NCBI GenBank assembly: GCA_945877405.1
Contig: CAMCSA010000001.1
Span: 84,494 to 148,493 of the forward strand
DNA length: 64,000 nucleotides
Origin: an uncultured Erysipelotrichaceae bacterium
Lineage (GTDB): Bacteria > Bacillota_I > Bacilli_A > Erysipelotrichales > Erysipelotrichaceae
Reading direction: 5' to 3'
The translations under genes and the position numbers were made by a program. Of the stretch, positions 32,597 through 40,814 are shown piece after piece. Every line of letters starts with the position of its first letter. Positions within the stretch are counted from its first letter, which is position 1. The notes beneath the pieces were generated by a model. It was not told where the DNA came from. It worked only from the letters and a program-made list of their open reading frames with translations, and searched no databases.

Positions 32597-34273
32597 TTAT
32601 AACGTAATCGATTCACTGCAGGTACCGGATTTGGCATGTGAGGCGGTAACCTGCACGACTGTTCCTTCTTCTGCTTTGACAATCCAGCTCAGTTTCTTTC
32701 TGGCAGGCGCGTTTGCCATTGTAGTCAGATTGCCGTAGATTGAACCTGTAACAGTTCTGGACCAGCCGGATAACATGCCGGCATCTTCCGTCTGCTTACC
32801 CGAGACAAGGTCAGCTCCAGTTATGGAAACCGTCACACCTTCTGCAACGTTGAGGGAAATGGCTTCCTCGCTCAGGTAAGTCGGAAGATACCCAAGATTA
32901 CCTACAACAGCGGTAATCTTATATACACCATCTGACACTTTTTCTTTTGCGAGGGTATCGATTGTCAGATGAGGCATGGACTTGGCGAAACGGATGTTGA
33001 ACTTCGTATCATGCTCAACTTCTGTAATCAGCATATTCTGTGGTGGATTCTGAATTGTATATTTTGTATTAAAGCCACCAAGTTCCACCTTACCGAAAAC
33101 AGGATGTTCAATTTCTTTCCAGCTTTCAAAATACTGAGGTGCATTCTGCTTGACCCATTTCATGATGCCATTAAAACGAGCAAGTTCCTGCTGTGGTGTT
33201 TCCTGCTGCTGTCCCCAGCTGCGTGGGAAACCGGCAATCGACGCAACATCCCAGAATTCCATTGTATAGGCAGGAACGCCCTGTGACTGATAGAACCAGT
33301 CATCTAATGCACCAGAATCCCAATGTTCCTGATCACGCATGAAGGAATCAAAGATATTCATCGGTACATAACCAAGCTCTTCCACACCCATTTGGGCAAT
33401 TGCCTTAAATGCTTCAATATCTGCTGATGGCGCACTTTTGGATGGCTTTGTTCCCGGTGGATACAATAACAGACCACCGGAAGTATGACCGATTGCTGCC
33501 CCACCGATATTCGGATGAGCTAATGCAAAGTCTACAACAGCCTTAGTTTCCACATTGGATAACGGATATTTACCTGCTCCTGGCTGACGGGAATCCGGGA
33601 ACCATCCAAGCGGGAAGTTTCTGTTGAAATCAAGTCCCCAGGATGCTTTTTTCTGCTTGAGATTTTCATCTCCATCAAACGGTTCCATTACCCCTTCCGG
33701 ATAGATATCATAGAATTCACCAGTTACATCAGATGGATCTCTTGGTATCATCAGATCTGAATCCTGTGCATCTTTTTTCCATGCCCCATATGGCGTTGGA
33801 ATACGCATCATGCGAATCACACCATCGCCATCCAGATCTTCCGGTCTGATACCACCTTCTTTTGGAAGATAGTCACGATTTGCACTTCTAAGGTTATATG
33901 GTGTTGTCAGATACGTTTCTGCTCCATCCGGTGTCACTCTTGGAATGACATAGATTGTCATCTGATCCAGAAGTGCAGTACATTCAGGATCTGTGCCATA
34001 GTTTGTCACAAGATAATCGATTGTATGCATGGCACACATGGAAGCAGTCACTTCTCCTGCGTGAATGTTGCCATCCAGATACCATCCCGGTTTGGATAAG
34101 GCATCTCCTGTATTCTGATTTGTCAATGTCACAGCATACTGGTTTCTGCCTTCTTCTGTAACACAGTTGACTTCAAGTTTGACAAGCTTCGGATACTTTT
34201 CCGCAAAGTATTCCAGATTTGATTTCAGCTCATCATACTTATAGTAATGATCATACTTGAATGTTGTCTTCAT
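32597..34273 (-). CDS. M14-family zinc carboxypeptidase
   Basis: Metallo-carboxypeptidase removing C-terminal amino acids from peptides. 558 residues; no signal peptide, so probably cytoplasmic. Zinc ligands: His71 and Glu74 in GNIHAGEVTA and a later His in GHTSGGLLLYPPG (about 262); the general base is the Glu in AYTMEFWDV (about 337); NLRSANRDYLP carries the substrate-binding Asn-Arg. The last 140 residues (PQNMLITEVEHDTKFNIRFAKSMPHL onward) form a beta-sandwich-like domain seen in long M14 proteins. Twelve bases after the ABC ATPase gene and under the same T-box, so it probably works on peptides linked to uptake of the transported amino acid. Specificity is not readable. Confidence 0.9.
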   Translation of the reverse strand: MKTTFKYDHYYKYDELKSNLEYFAEKYPKLVKLEVNCVTEEGRNQYAVTLTNQNTGDALSKPGWYLDGNIHAGEVTASMCAMHTIDYLVTNYGTDPECTALLDQMTIYVIPRVTPDGAETYLTTPYNLRSANRDYLPKEGGIRPEDLDGDGVIRMMRIPTPYGAWKKDAQDSDLMIPRDPSDVTGEFYDIYPEGVMEPFDGDENLKQKKASWGLDFNRNFPLGWFPDSRQPGAGKYPLSNVETKAVVDFALAHPNIGGAAIGHTSGGLLLYPPGTKPSKSAPSADIEAFKAIAQMGVEELGYVPMNIFDSFMRDQEHWDSGALDDWFYQSQGVPAYTMEFWDVASIAGFPRSWGQQQETPQQELARFNGIMKWVKQNAPQYFESWKEIEHPVFGKVELGGFNTKYTIQNPPQNMLITEVEHDTKFNIRFAKSMPHLTIDTLAKEKVSDGVYKITAVVGNLGYLPTYLSEEAISLNVAEGVTVSITGADLVSGKQTEDAGMLSGWSRTVTGSIYGNLTTMANAPARKKLSWIVKAEEGTVVQVTASHAKSGTCSESITL

Positions 34274-34285
34274 ATTATTACCTTT

Positions 34286-35029
34286 TCATAACACCTGGGA
34301 CAGGAATTCCTTTGTTCTTGGATTCTTCGGATGATCAAAGACTTCTTCTGGTGTCCCCTCTTCTGCGACGATGCCTCCATCAATAAACAGAACACGGTCT
34401 GATACTTCTCTTGCAAAACCCATTTCATGAGTCACAATGACGCATGTCATACCACTTTCTGCCAGTCCTTTGATGACATTCAGTACACCCTTGACCATTT
34501 CCGGGTCCAAAGCGGAAGTCGGTTCATCAAACAGCATGACATCCGGATGCATTGCCATTGCTCTGACAATCGCAAGTCTTTGCTTCTGTCCACCGGACAG
34601 CTTTCTTGGATATTCATTGGCTTTATCTTCTAGTCCAACCTGTCTGAGCAGCTCCATTGCTTCTTTTTCTGCCTGCTCCTTTGGAATCTTCTTTTCCAGA
34701 ATCGGAGTGATTGTGATGTTTTCCAAAGCCGTCAGATGAGGAAATACATTGAACAGCTGGAATACCATTCCGATCTTCTGTCTGTGCTGATTCAAATTTG
34801 TGCTTTTGCTGTCAAGAGCATTGCCTTCAAAATAGACTGTACCAGAAGTCGGTTCTTCCAACAGATTCAGACATCTTAAGAAAGTGGATTTTCCCCCACC
34901 AGATGGACCGATGATGGTAACGACTTCACCACTGTAGATTTTTTCATTGATTCCTTTTAATACCTGCAGGCTGCCGAAGCTTTTATGCAGATCCACGGTT
35001 TCAATAATCGGTATGTTCTTATCAGTCAC
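34286..35029 (-). CDS. Polar amino-acid ABC transporter, ATPase
   Basis: GlnQ/ArtM-type ATP-binding subunit energising import. 247 residues: Walker [10 protein letters not shown] (about 41-49), Q-loop VFQLFNVFP, signature [11 protein letters not shown] (about 144), Walker [16 protein letters not shown]-loop [13 protein letters not shown]. It overlaps the permease gene by eight bases. Substrate is discussed with the T-box. Confidence 0.96.
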   Translation of the reverse strand: MTDKNIPIIETVDLHKSFGSLQVLKGINEKIYSGEVVTIIGPSGGGKSTFLRCLNLLEEPTSGTVYFEGNALDSKSTNLNQHRQKIGMVFQLFNVFPHLTALENITITPILEKKIPKEQAEKEAMELLRQVGLEDKANEYPRKLSGGQKQRLAIVRAMAMHPDVMLFDEPTSALDPEMVKGVLNVIKGLAESGMTCVIVTHEMGFAREVSDRVLFIDGGIVAEEGTPEEVFDHPKNPRTKEFLSQVL

Positions 35030-35687
35030 TTACACTCATCCTCTTTTCCAGTACTTTGACAAGCCATGACAGACTCAGTGTCATGACAAGATAGATTGCC
35101 GCAATAATGAATAACGGCTGCCATACAAGGTATTTATTCGCCAGCAGAGTTCTTGTGTACATCAGTTCATAGCACATGAATGTACCCGCAAGAGATGTTT
35201 CCTTGATCATCGCAATATATTCATTGGCTAATGCTGGAAGAATATTCTTGATTGCCTGAGGCAGAATAATACGGATCATGCAGTTTTTTGCACTCATGCC
35301 AAGTGATCTGGCCGCCTCAGTCTGTCCTTTATCAACAGCATTGATACCACCTCTGATGACTTCAGATACATAAGCACTCGAGTTGAGTGTCAAAGCAAAC
35401 AGTACATAGTAGATTTTATCAATACTGTTTAATGCCGGTATCACCATTGGAATAAAGAAATACGAGATATACATCTGTACAAGAAGCGGTGTGCCTCTTA
35501 ACACATTGACGTAGACTCCAGCAAATCCAGACAGTAATCTGTTTTTGCTTAAGTGCAGTATGGATACAAGTGTTCCAACAACCGTGCCACCAAGCACTGC
35601 AATGGCAGCAAATTTCAATGTACCAAGTGCACCCTGCAGAAACACAGGCCAATACTGTATGAATACTTCAAGAATACCCTTTCCCAT
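35022..35687 (-). CDS. Polar amino-acid ABC transporter, permease
   Basis: Inner-membrane HisM/GlnP-type permease with about five helices. 221 residues. The EAA loop [30 protein letters not shown] (about 130-160) that docks the ATPase is complete. A single permease gene is present, so a homodimeric channel is likely. 28 bases after the binding-protein gene. Confidence 0.95.
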   Translation of the reverse strand: MGKGILEVFIQYWPVFLQGALGTLKFAAIAVLGGTVVGTLVSILHLSKNRLLSGFAGVYVNVLRGTPLLVQMYISYFFIPMVIPALNSIDKIYYVLFALTLNSSAYVSEVIRGGINAVDKGQTEAARSLGMSAKNCMIRIILPQAIKNILPALANEYIAMIKETSLAGTFMCYELMYTRTLLANKYLVWQPLFIIAAIYLVMTLSLSWLVKVLEKRMSVSD

Positions 35688-35715
35688 AGATTCTCCATCC
35701 TCTTAATATCTTTGT

Positions 35716-36681
35716 TTATTCAGCTTCCTGAATACCTGCTGCTGCCTTGGCATTCAGATACCATGTATGTACATAACCGTTTTCAACAGCTGTTTTCAGA
35801 CATGCATTGACTGCTTCGATCATGTCAGTTTCACCTTTTTTTGCAATTGCGATGTTACCGGAATAATCACCATAAGGTGTCAGATCGAAATATACGCCAC
35901 TTAATGCGAATGCGCCTTCAGAAGAAGCAACATAGTTTTCAGCTGTGGAGTTATCCAGTGCAACTGCATCACACTTACCGGAAGCAAGACCAAGAATTGC
36001 CTGATCCAGTGTAGCTACCTTTTCAAACTGTGTAGTGCCATCTGTATCAAGGGCAAGGATTTCATCTGTTACATACATTTCCTGTAAGGAGTTAGCCTGA
36101 CCCATGATTTTCTTTCCGACAAAGTCATCTAATGAATCATAGTTTCCTTCCTGACCTGCAGGTACGATCAGTGTATGTTTGGATTCTTCCGATTCCGGAT
36201 CGGCAACATAGCCAACAGAAATCTCATATGCTTCTTCTCTGTCTTTCTTCAATCCATATCCGCTTAATGCAATATCTGCCTTACCAGTATCAACAGATAC
36301 GAATGTACTTGAGAAGTCAGATGTTTCAATTTCCAGCTGTACACCAAGGCATTCCGCAATATACTTGGCAATCATCATTTCATGACCATAGATTGTACCA
36401 TTATCATCAACCCATTCTGCCGGTGGATAGTCAGGGGATGTGGCAACTGTCAGAACACCTTCTTCCAGAACATCTGCCAGAACACCGGTTGCATTGCTCA
36501 GATCAAGATCCGGTTTGACAAGGTCTGAACAGTCAAGTTTTTCCGGATTTGCCAGATTCATGTTGACGCCCGTGGAACTGGAAGCTGAAGAAGATACTGC
36601 TGCTGTGGAAGAACAGCCTGCAAGTGTTAATGAAAGGAATGCTGCTGTAATGGATTTGAATGTGCTGTTTGTGTTTTTCAT
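35716..36681 (-). CDS. Amino-acid ABC transporter, substrate-binding lipoprotein
   Basis: Captures the substrate outside the membrane. 321 residues; lipoprotein signal peptide ending LSLTLAGC (Cys23), then a Ser-rich linker and a type-2 periplasmic-binding fold (GVLTVATSPDYPPAEWVDDNGTIYGHEMMIAKYIAECLGV, and KADIALSGYGLKKDREEAYEISVGY). First gene of the operon, 100 bases after a T-box leader. The domain order is that of Arg/Lys/His/Gln-type binding proteins; the arginine reading comes from the T-box, not from this protein. Confidence 0.93.
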   Translation of the reverse strand: MKNTNSTFKSITAAFLSLTLAGCSSTAAVSSSASSSTGVNMNLANPEKLDCSDLVKPDLDLSNATGVLADVLEEGVLTVATSPDYPPAEWVDDNGTIYGHEMMIAKYIAECLGVQLEIETSDFSSTFVSVDTGKADIALSGYGLKKDREEAYEISVGYVADPESEESKHTLIVPAGQEGNYDSLDDFVGKKIMGQANSLQEMYVTDEILALDTDGTTQFEKVATLDQAILGLASGKCDAVALDNSTAENYVASSEGAFALSGVYFDLTPYGDYSGNIAIAKKGETDMIEAVNACLKTAVENGYVHTWYLNAKAAAGIQEAE

Positions 36682-36784
36682 AGTTTTTCTCCCTTTATCT
36701 GTTTTTCTTTCTGCATCTGCTTTCTGACGCTTCCGCGTCGTTCTTCTTCCTCTCGTCGCACTTTCATACTACATTCCCTCCTTA

Positions 36785-37027
36785 TCAAAAAAAGCCGTCT
36801 TCTGAAATTCAGAGACGACTGATCATCGCGGTACCACACTGATTGCCGATTACAAAAGAATAACCGACCTCTTTAACCCTTAACGCGGGTGGTACGTTTC
36901 TTCCTACTGCTGTTTCAGAAGAACTTCTCCCGGATGCGCTTCACACACAGTTCCATTCATCGGACTTCCACTCTGTTCCGACTCGCTTTCAACTTTCCTG
37001 TGGTTACTCTTCCGTTCGTTGAATATG
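36785..37027 (-). ncRNA. T-box riboswitch, candidate specifier CGC (arginine)
   Basis: Transcribed on the minus strand. The T-box bulge is GTGTGGTACCGCG (36839-36827), followed by a terminator stem GTCGTCTCTGA / TCAGAAGACGGC and T7 ending near 36787. Stem I is closed by CGGAAG with CTTCTG and has an AGTA loop-E motif after the 5' arm. On the 3' side the sequence GTGAA-G-CGC-A-TCC places CGC (36938-36936) at the specifier position. The same alignment gives GAC in the hisS leader of this window. Uncharged tRNA-Arg would relieve termination and raise transporter and carboxypeptidase expression. Confidence 0.85.
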
Positions 37028-37033
37028 TGCATT

Positions 37034-37062
37034 ATGTTACCTGTAAATTTTTCTTCTGTCAA
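37034..37062 (-). promoter_or_regulatory. Promoter of the T-box/ABC transporter operon
   Basis: Minus strand TTGACA (37062-37057), 17 bases, TAACAT (37039-37034), with the T-box directly downstream. Confidence 0.75.
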
Positions 37063-37107
37063 CTATTTATTTACATATTTTTTTCTGTAATGTTTTCATT
37101 TGATGTG

Positions 37108-37140
37108 AAAATGAAAAGAGATTCCTCTATCAGAATCTCT
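37108..37140 (-). terminator. Terminator of yneF
   Basis: AGAGATTC (37140-37133 on the minus strand) pairs with GAATCTCT (37124-37117), followed by TTTTCATTTTC. Confidence 0.8.
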
Positions 37141-37156
37141 TATGCTACTCTTTTTT

Positions 37157-37375
37157 TCAGCCGTTCTGCTTGAAAGCCTTCATTGTCTGTCTGATCTGCG
37201 CCTCTGATGGTTTTCTGCCCATAGACATATACATTGCACGGATCTGCTTTTCTGTTACAGGCGGATGTTCTTTGAGTTCCTTTTCAAAGTGCCTCTTTGT
37301 CAGGAAAAATGTGACAACTGCAGAAATCGCTGCGCCTACCAGTGTCCATAATACGGATGTCCAGAAACTGTTCAT
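37157..37375 (-). CDS. yneF: YneF/UPF0154 family small membrane protein
   Basis: Small protein of unknown function conserved across Bacillota. 72 residues: one N-terminal transmembrane helix (about 5-25, TSVLWTLVGAAISAVVTFFLT), then the conserved soluble part with KHPPVTEKQIRAMY-like and MGRKPSEAQIRQTMKAF blocks that define the family. The start follows AAAGAGGTACATCAA. Single gene between two T-box operons. Confidence 0.9.
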   Translation of the reverse strand: MNSFWTSVLWTLVGAAISAVVTFFLTKRHFEKELKEHPPVTEKQIRAMYMSMGRKPSEAQIRQTMKAFKQNG

Positions 37376-37467
37376 TTGATGTACCTCTTTATTCTACGTT
37401 TACTTATTTTAGTCGAAATGCTCCTATAATTCAATATATCGGCATCGGAAAAGACATTTGTTGAGAT

Positions 37468-37500
37468 CTGTGAAAACAGCCTGTGCAAGGCACAGACTGC
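37468..37500 (-). terminator. Terminator after aspS
   Basis: Minus-strand CAGTCTGTGC / GCACAGGCTG around CTT (37499-37477) followed by TTTTCA; T-tract short. Confidence 0.65.
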
Positions 37501-37505
37501 TTCCA

Positions 37506-39263
37506 TTATTGTTTTTCAGATATTTCTATACCGAGTACTTTCAGCTGTTCCTCATCGACTGTACCTGGTGCATCACTCATCAGATCCAATGAAGAGTTAG
37601 TTGTCGGGAAGGCAACAACATCACGGATGTTATCCGTACCTGCAAGTACCATTGTCAGTCTTTCCAGACCAATACCTACACCACCATGTGGCGGAGTACC
37701 ATAACGGAATGCATCGATGAAGAAACCGAATCTTTCCTTTGCCTTTTCAGGGGATAAACCGATTGCTTCAAATACCTTTTCCTGTAATGCCTGATCATGA
37801 ATACGGATGGAACCGGAAAGCAGTTCATAACCATTGAGAACAAGGTCATACGCACGGGAATAACAGTGTTCCGGATCACTCATCAGCTTATCCACATCAC
37901 ATTCATTTGGTGCTGTAAACGGATGATGTGCAGCAACCCATCTGTTTTCTTCTTCAGAATATTCAAACATCGGGAAATCAGTTACCCAAAGGAATTTATA
38001 GTTGTTTTCACGGTTGATCAGATTCTGTTCATGAGCAACACGTACACGTAATGCACCTAAAGCTGTCTGAGTAACTCTTGCCTGATCGGCAATGATGAAG
38101 ACAAGATCTCCATCTTTCATAGACAGCCTTTCAATCACTGCTGCCTTTTCTTCTTCACTGAGCGGTTTTACAACGGATCCGGAAAGAACACCATCTGCCA
38201 TCTTCAGATAGGCAAGTGCATGTGCCTTGAATCCGGCCTTAACAAACTGCTGAAGTGCATCCAGTCCCTTACGGGAATATTTATCCTGCATGTTTTCAAA
38301 TCGAAGTGCACCGATCATGCCTTTTGGATTGTTGGCTACATCCGCAAACACAGCAAATTCACTGTTAACAAACAGATCACTGAGATCCTGAATTTCATTA
38401 CCAAAACGCAGATCCGGCTTATCCGTACCGAAACGCTTCATGCACTCTTCCCATGGCATGCGTACAAAATGATCTTCCAGATCATAGTTTTTCACACCTT
38501 TGAAGATTGCCTTCATCAGATCTTCAACAACAGAGAAGATTGTATTTTCATCACCAAAACTCATTTCGATATCAATCTGTGTAAATTCAGGCTGTCTGTC
38601 TGCACGCAGATCTTCATCACGGAAACATCTTGCAATCTGGAAATATTTTTCCAGACCCCCTACCATCAGCAGCTGCTTATAGATCTGTGGGGACTGTGGC
38701 AATGCCCAGAACTTGCCGTTGTAGATACGGGATGGAACAAGATAGTCTCTTGCGCCTTCCGGTGTACTTTTGGCAAGAATCGGTGTTTCCACTTCAATAA
38801 ATCCCTTCTCATCCAGAACATTTCTGGCAATCATGCAGATCTTATGACGCAGAATCATATTCTTCTGCAGAGATGGTCTTCTTAAATCCAGATATCTGTA
38901 CTTGAGTCTGGTATCTTCAGAAGATGTAGAGTTGTCAGAAAGGTCAATCGGCAGTGTTTCTGCACTGTTGACAATGGTAACATCCTCACAATGAATTTCA
39001 ATTTCGCCTGTTTCCATCTTCGGATTGGCATCCTTACGAAGTGTTACAGTACCTGTAACTGAAAGAATGTATTCATTGCGGACATCCCTGACTTTTTCCG
39101 CCATTGTTTCATCAAAAGTTACCTGAACCGTGCCTGTTCTGTCTCTTAAATCAATAAAAGCAAGAGATCCGAGATTTCTTCTTTTCGCAACCCATCCGAT
39201 AAGAGTTACTTTCTTTCCTGCATCACTTGCACGTAATGTGCCGTTTCCACAAGTTCTTTCCAT
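37506..39263 (-). CDS. aspS: Aspartyl-tRNA synthetase
   Basis: Charges tRNA-Asp; class II synthetase. 585 residues from ATG 39263, one base after the hisS stop (TAATATG); an ATG 15 bases upstream lies within hisS. It has an anticodon-binding OB fold (KKVTLIGWVAKRRNLGSLAFIDLRDRTG), motif 2 (FRDEDLRADRQPEFTQID), the bacterial GAD insertion (about 290-410) and motif 3 (GGVGIGLERLTMVLAG). Tight coupling to hisS under a shared T-box. Confidence 0.97.
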   Translation of the reverse strand: MERTCGNGTLRASDAGKKVTLIGWVAKRRNLGSLAFIDLRDRTGTVQVTFDETMAEKVRDVRNEYILSVTGTVTLRKDANPKMETGEIEIHCEDVTIVNSAETLPIDLSDNSTSSEDTRLKYRYLDLRRPSLQKNMILRHKICMIARNVLDEKGFIEVETPILAKSTPEGARDYLVPSRIYNGKFWALPQSPQIYKQLLMVGGLEKYFQIARCFRDEDLRADRQPEFTQIDIEMSFGDENTIFSVVEDLMKAIFKGVKNYDLEDHFVRMPWEECMKRFGTDKPDLRFGNEIQDLSDLFVNSEFAVFADVANNPKGMIGALRFENMQDKYSRKGLDALQQFVKAGFKAHALAYLKMADGVLSGSVVKPLSEEEKAAVIERLSMKDGDLVFIIADQARVTQTALGALRVRVAHEQNLINRENNYKFLWVTDFPMFEYSEEENRWVAAHHPFTAPNECDVDKLMSDPEHCYSRAYDLVLNGYELLSGSIRIHDQALQEKVFEAIGLSPEKAKERFGFFIDAFRYGTPPHGGVGIGLERLTMVLAGTDNIRDVVAFPTTNSSLDLMSDAPGTVDEEQLKVLGIEISEKQ

Positions 39264-39264
39264 A

Positions 39265-40530
39265 TTATTTCTTTTCAAGCTCCTTTACATGTGCACTGAC
39301 TTCTTCCATCTTTAAAGTCATCTGTTCCTTTTCACCAGCAACCTTGAAGTTGACTGTTCCATCCATTGCTTCCTGTTCACCGATGATCACAATATACTTT
39401 GCCTTCTTACGGTCAGCAGACTTGAACTGTGCCTTGAGACCTCTTGAAACAAGATTTCCTTCCGCAACAAACCCTTCATGGCGCAGCTGCTGTACAACCT
39501 GCAGAACATTGCGGCTGACTTCTCCCAGTCCAATGACATAAACATCCAGTCCATCTTCCTGGCTGAACGGATAACCTTCATCTGCCGCTAAGGAGATCAG
39601 TCTTTCAAGACCGATCGCAAATCCGATTCCACTCATTTCAGGACCGCCATAGTATTCAACAAAGTGATCATAACGGCCTCCACCGAAAATCGTTGCCTGC
39701 GCACCGGAATCCGGACGGGTGGATACGACTTCAAATACAGTATGTGTATAGTAGTCAAGACCACGGACAAGACGCTCATCGATTTCATATGGAATACCGA
39801 TGGCATCCAGTGCTTTCAGAACACGATCAAAGTATTCTTTCGCATCAGCTGTCAGATAATCAGAAAGCTTTGGAGCTCCCTTCATGAATGGCTGATCATG
39901 ATCCACCTTACAGTCAAGAATACGCAGCGGATTCTGTTCGTATCTTCTGTGGCAATCCGGGCATAACTGATCCAGATATGGAGCAAAGTATTCCTTTAAT
40001 GCATTTCTGTATGCTGCACGGCTTTCATCATCGCCAAGTGTATTGATGCACACCTTGACAGAAGAAATACCCATTGCCTTGACGATGTCATAGCCAAGCG
40101 CAATTGTTTCCGCATCCATTTCAGGTGACTTGATGCCGATGTTTTCCACACCGAACTGTGTGAACTGACGCTGTCTTCCCTTTTGTGGACGTTCGTGGCG
40201 GAACATGGCACCCATGTAATAGAAACGGGCTGGCAGTTCCATGGAACCATACAGCTTATGCTGATCAAAGGCACGGATCACACCGGCTGTTCCTTCTGGT
40301 CGTAATGTATAGGAATCAGATCCCATTGTGAACGTGTACATTTCCTTATTGACCATATCCGAGGAGTCGTTTTCTCTTGCGAATACGGAAGTTGCTTCAA
40401 AATATGGTGTTCTGATTTCCTGGTATCTGTAACGTTTTGTCATTTCCGCAATGACGCGTTCCACATCATGCCATCTGTTGACCTCATCTGGCAGGATGTC
40501 ATATGTACCTCTTGGTGTCTGATAGTTCAT
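39265..40530 (-). CDS. hisS: Histidyl-tRNA synthetase
   Basis: Charges tRNA-His; class II synthetase. 421 residues from ATG 40530 (AAAAGGAGAAACAG upstream); the longer open frame runs back into the T-box and is not used. Seen: TPRGTYDILPDE start, motif 1, motif 2 (YYMGAMFRHERPQKGRQRQFTQFG), the histidine A/B motifs LVRGLDYYTHTVFEV and FGGGRYD, and motif 3 GFAIGLERL. First gene of hisS-aspS. Confidence 0.97.
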   Translation of the reverse strand: MNYQTPRGTYDILPDEVNRWHDVERVIAEMTKRYRYQEIRTPYFEATSVFARENDSSDMVNKEMYTFTMGSDSYTLRPEGTAGVIRAFDQHKLYGSMELPARFYYMGAMFRHERPQKGRQRQFTQFGVENIGIKSPEMDAETIALGYDIVKAMGISSVKVCINTLGDDESRAAYRNALKEYFAPYLDQLCPDCHRRYEQNPLRILDCKVDHDQPFMKGAPKLSDYLTADAKEYFDRVLKALDAIGIPYEIDERLVRGLDYYTHTVFEVVSTRPDSGAQATIFGGGRYDHFVEYYGGPEMSGIGFAIGLERLISLAADEGYPFSQEDGLDVYVIGLGEVSRNVLQVVQQLRHEGFVAEGNLVSRGLKAQFKSADRKKAKYIVIIGEQEAMDGTVNFKVAGEKEQMTLKMEEVSAHVKELEKK

Positions 40531-40548
40531 CTGTTTCTCCTTTTCCCT

Positions 40549-40780
40549 GAAAAATAAAAGCGTCCCATATCCAAGGACGCTGTAAGCGCGGTACCACCTC
40601 AGTTTGCATGTAGCCACATGCACGCTTGATCCTTAACGCGGAGTACGTATATTCCTACTGTATTTCAGAATATCTTCTCTGGAGTGTCTGTTCCGATGTC
40701 TTCCATCAATGCTTTCACCATACCATTGTCGCTGTAAGGGATCGCATCGGAATCTCTCTTTCATCGAATTTGTTTTTACG
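40549..40780 (-). ncRNA. T-box riboswitch of hisS-aspS with overlapping GAC/CAC specifier
   Basis: Minus strand. The T-box is GAGGTGGTACCGCG (40600-40587), then the terminator stem GCGTCC / GGACGC (40580-40575 and 40565-40560) with TTTTATTTTT. In stem I the specifier side reads GGAACA-GAC-A-CTCC; GAC (Asp) occupies 40688-40686 and, sharing its last base, CAC (His) occupies 40686-40684. A leader that controls both synthetase genes could thus read either uncharged tRNA. Confidence 0.9.
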
Positions 40781-40785
40781 TGAGC

Positions 40786-40814
40786 ATTATACCCTTAATG
40801 GATCGTTCTTTCAA
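40786..40814 (-). promoter_or_regulatory. Sigma-A promoter of T-box-hisS-aspS
   Basis: Minus strand TTGAAA (40814-40809), 17 bases, TATAAT (40791-40786). The -35 lies inside the last codons of rsh. Confidence 0.8.

Noticed and set aside
36889..37173. 94-codon plus-strand frame
   Set aside because: Antisense to the arginine T-box and its promoter; no coding features.
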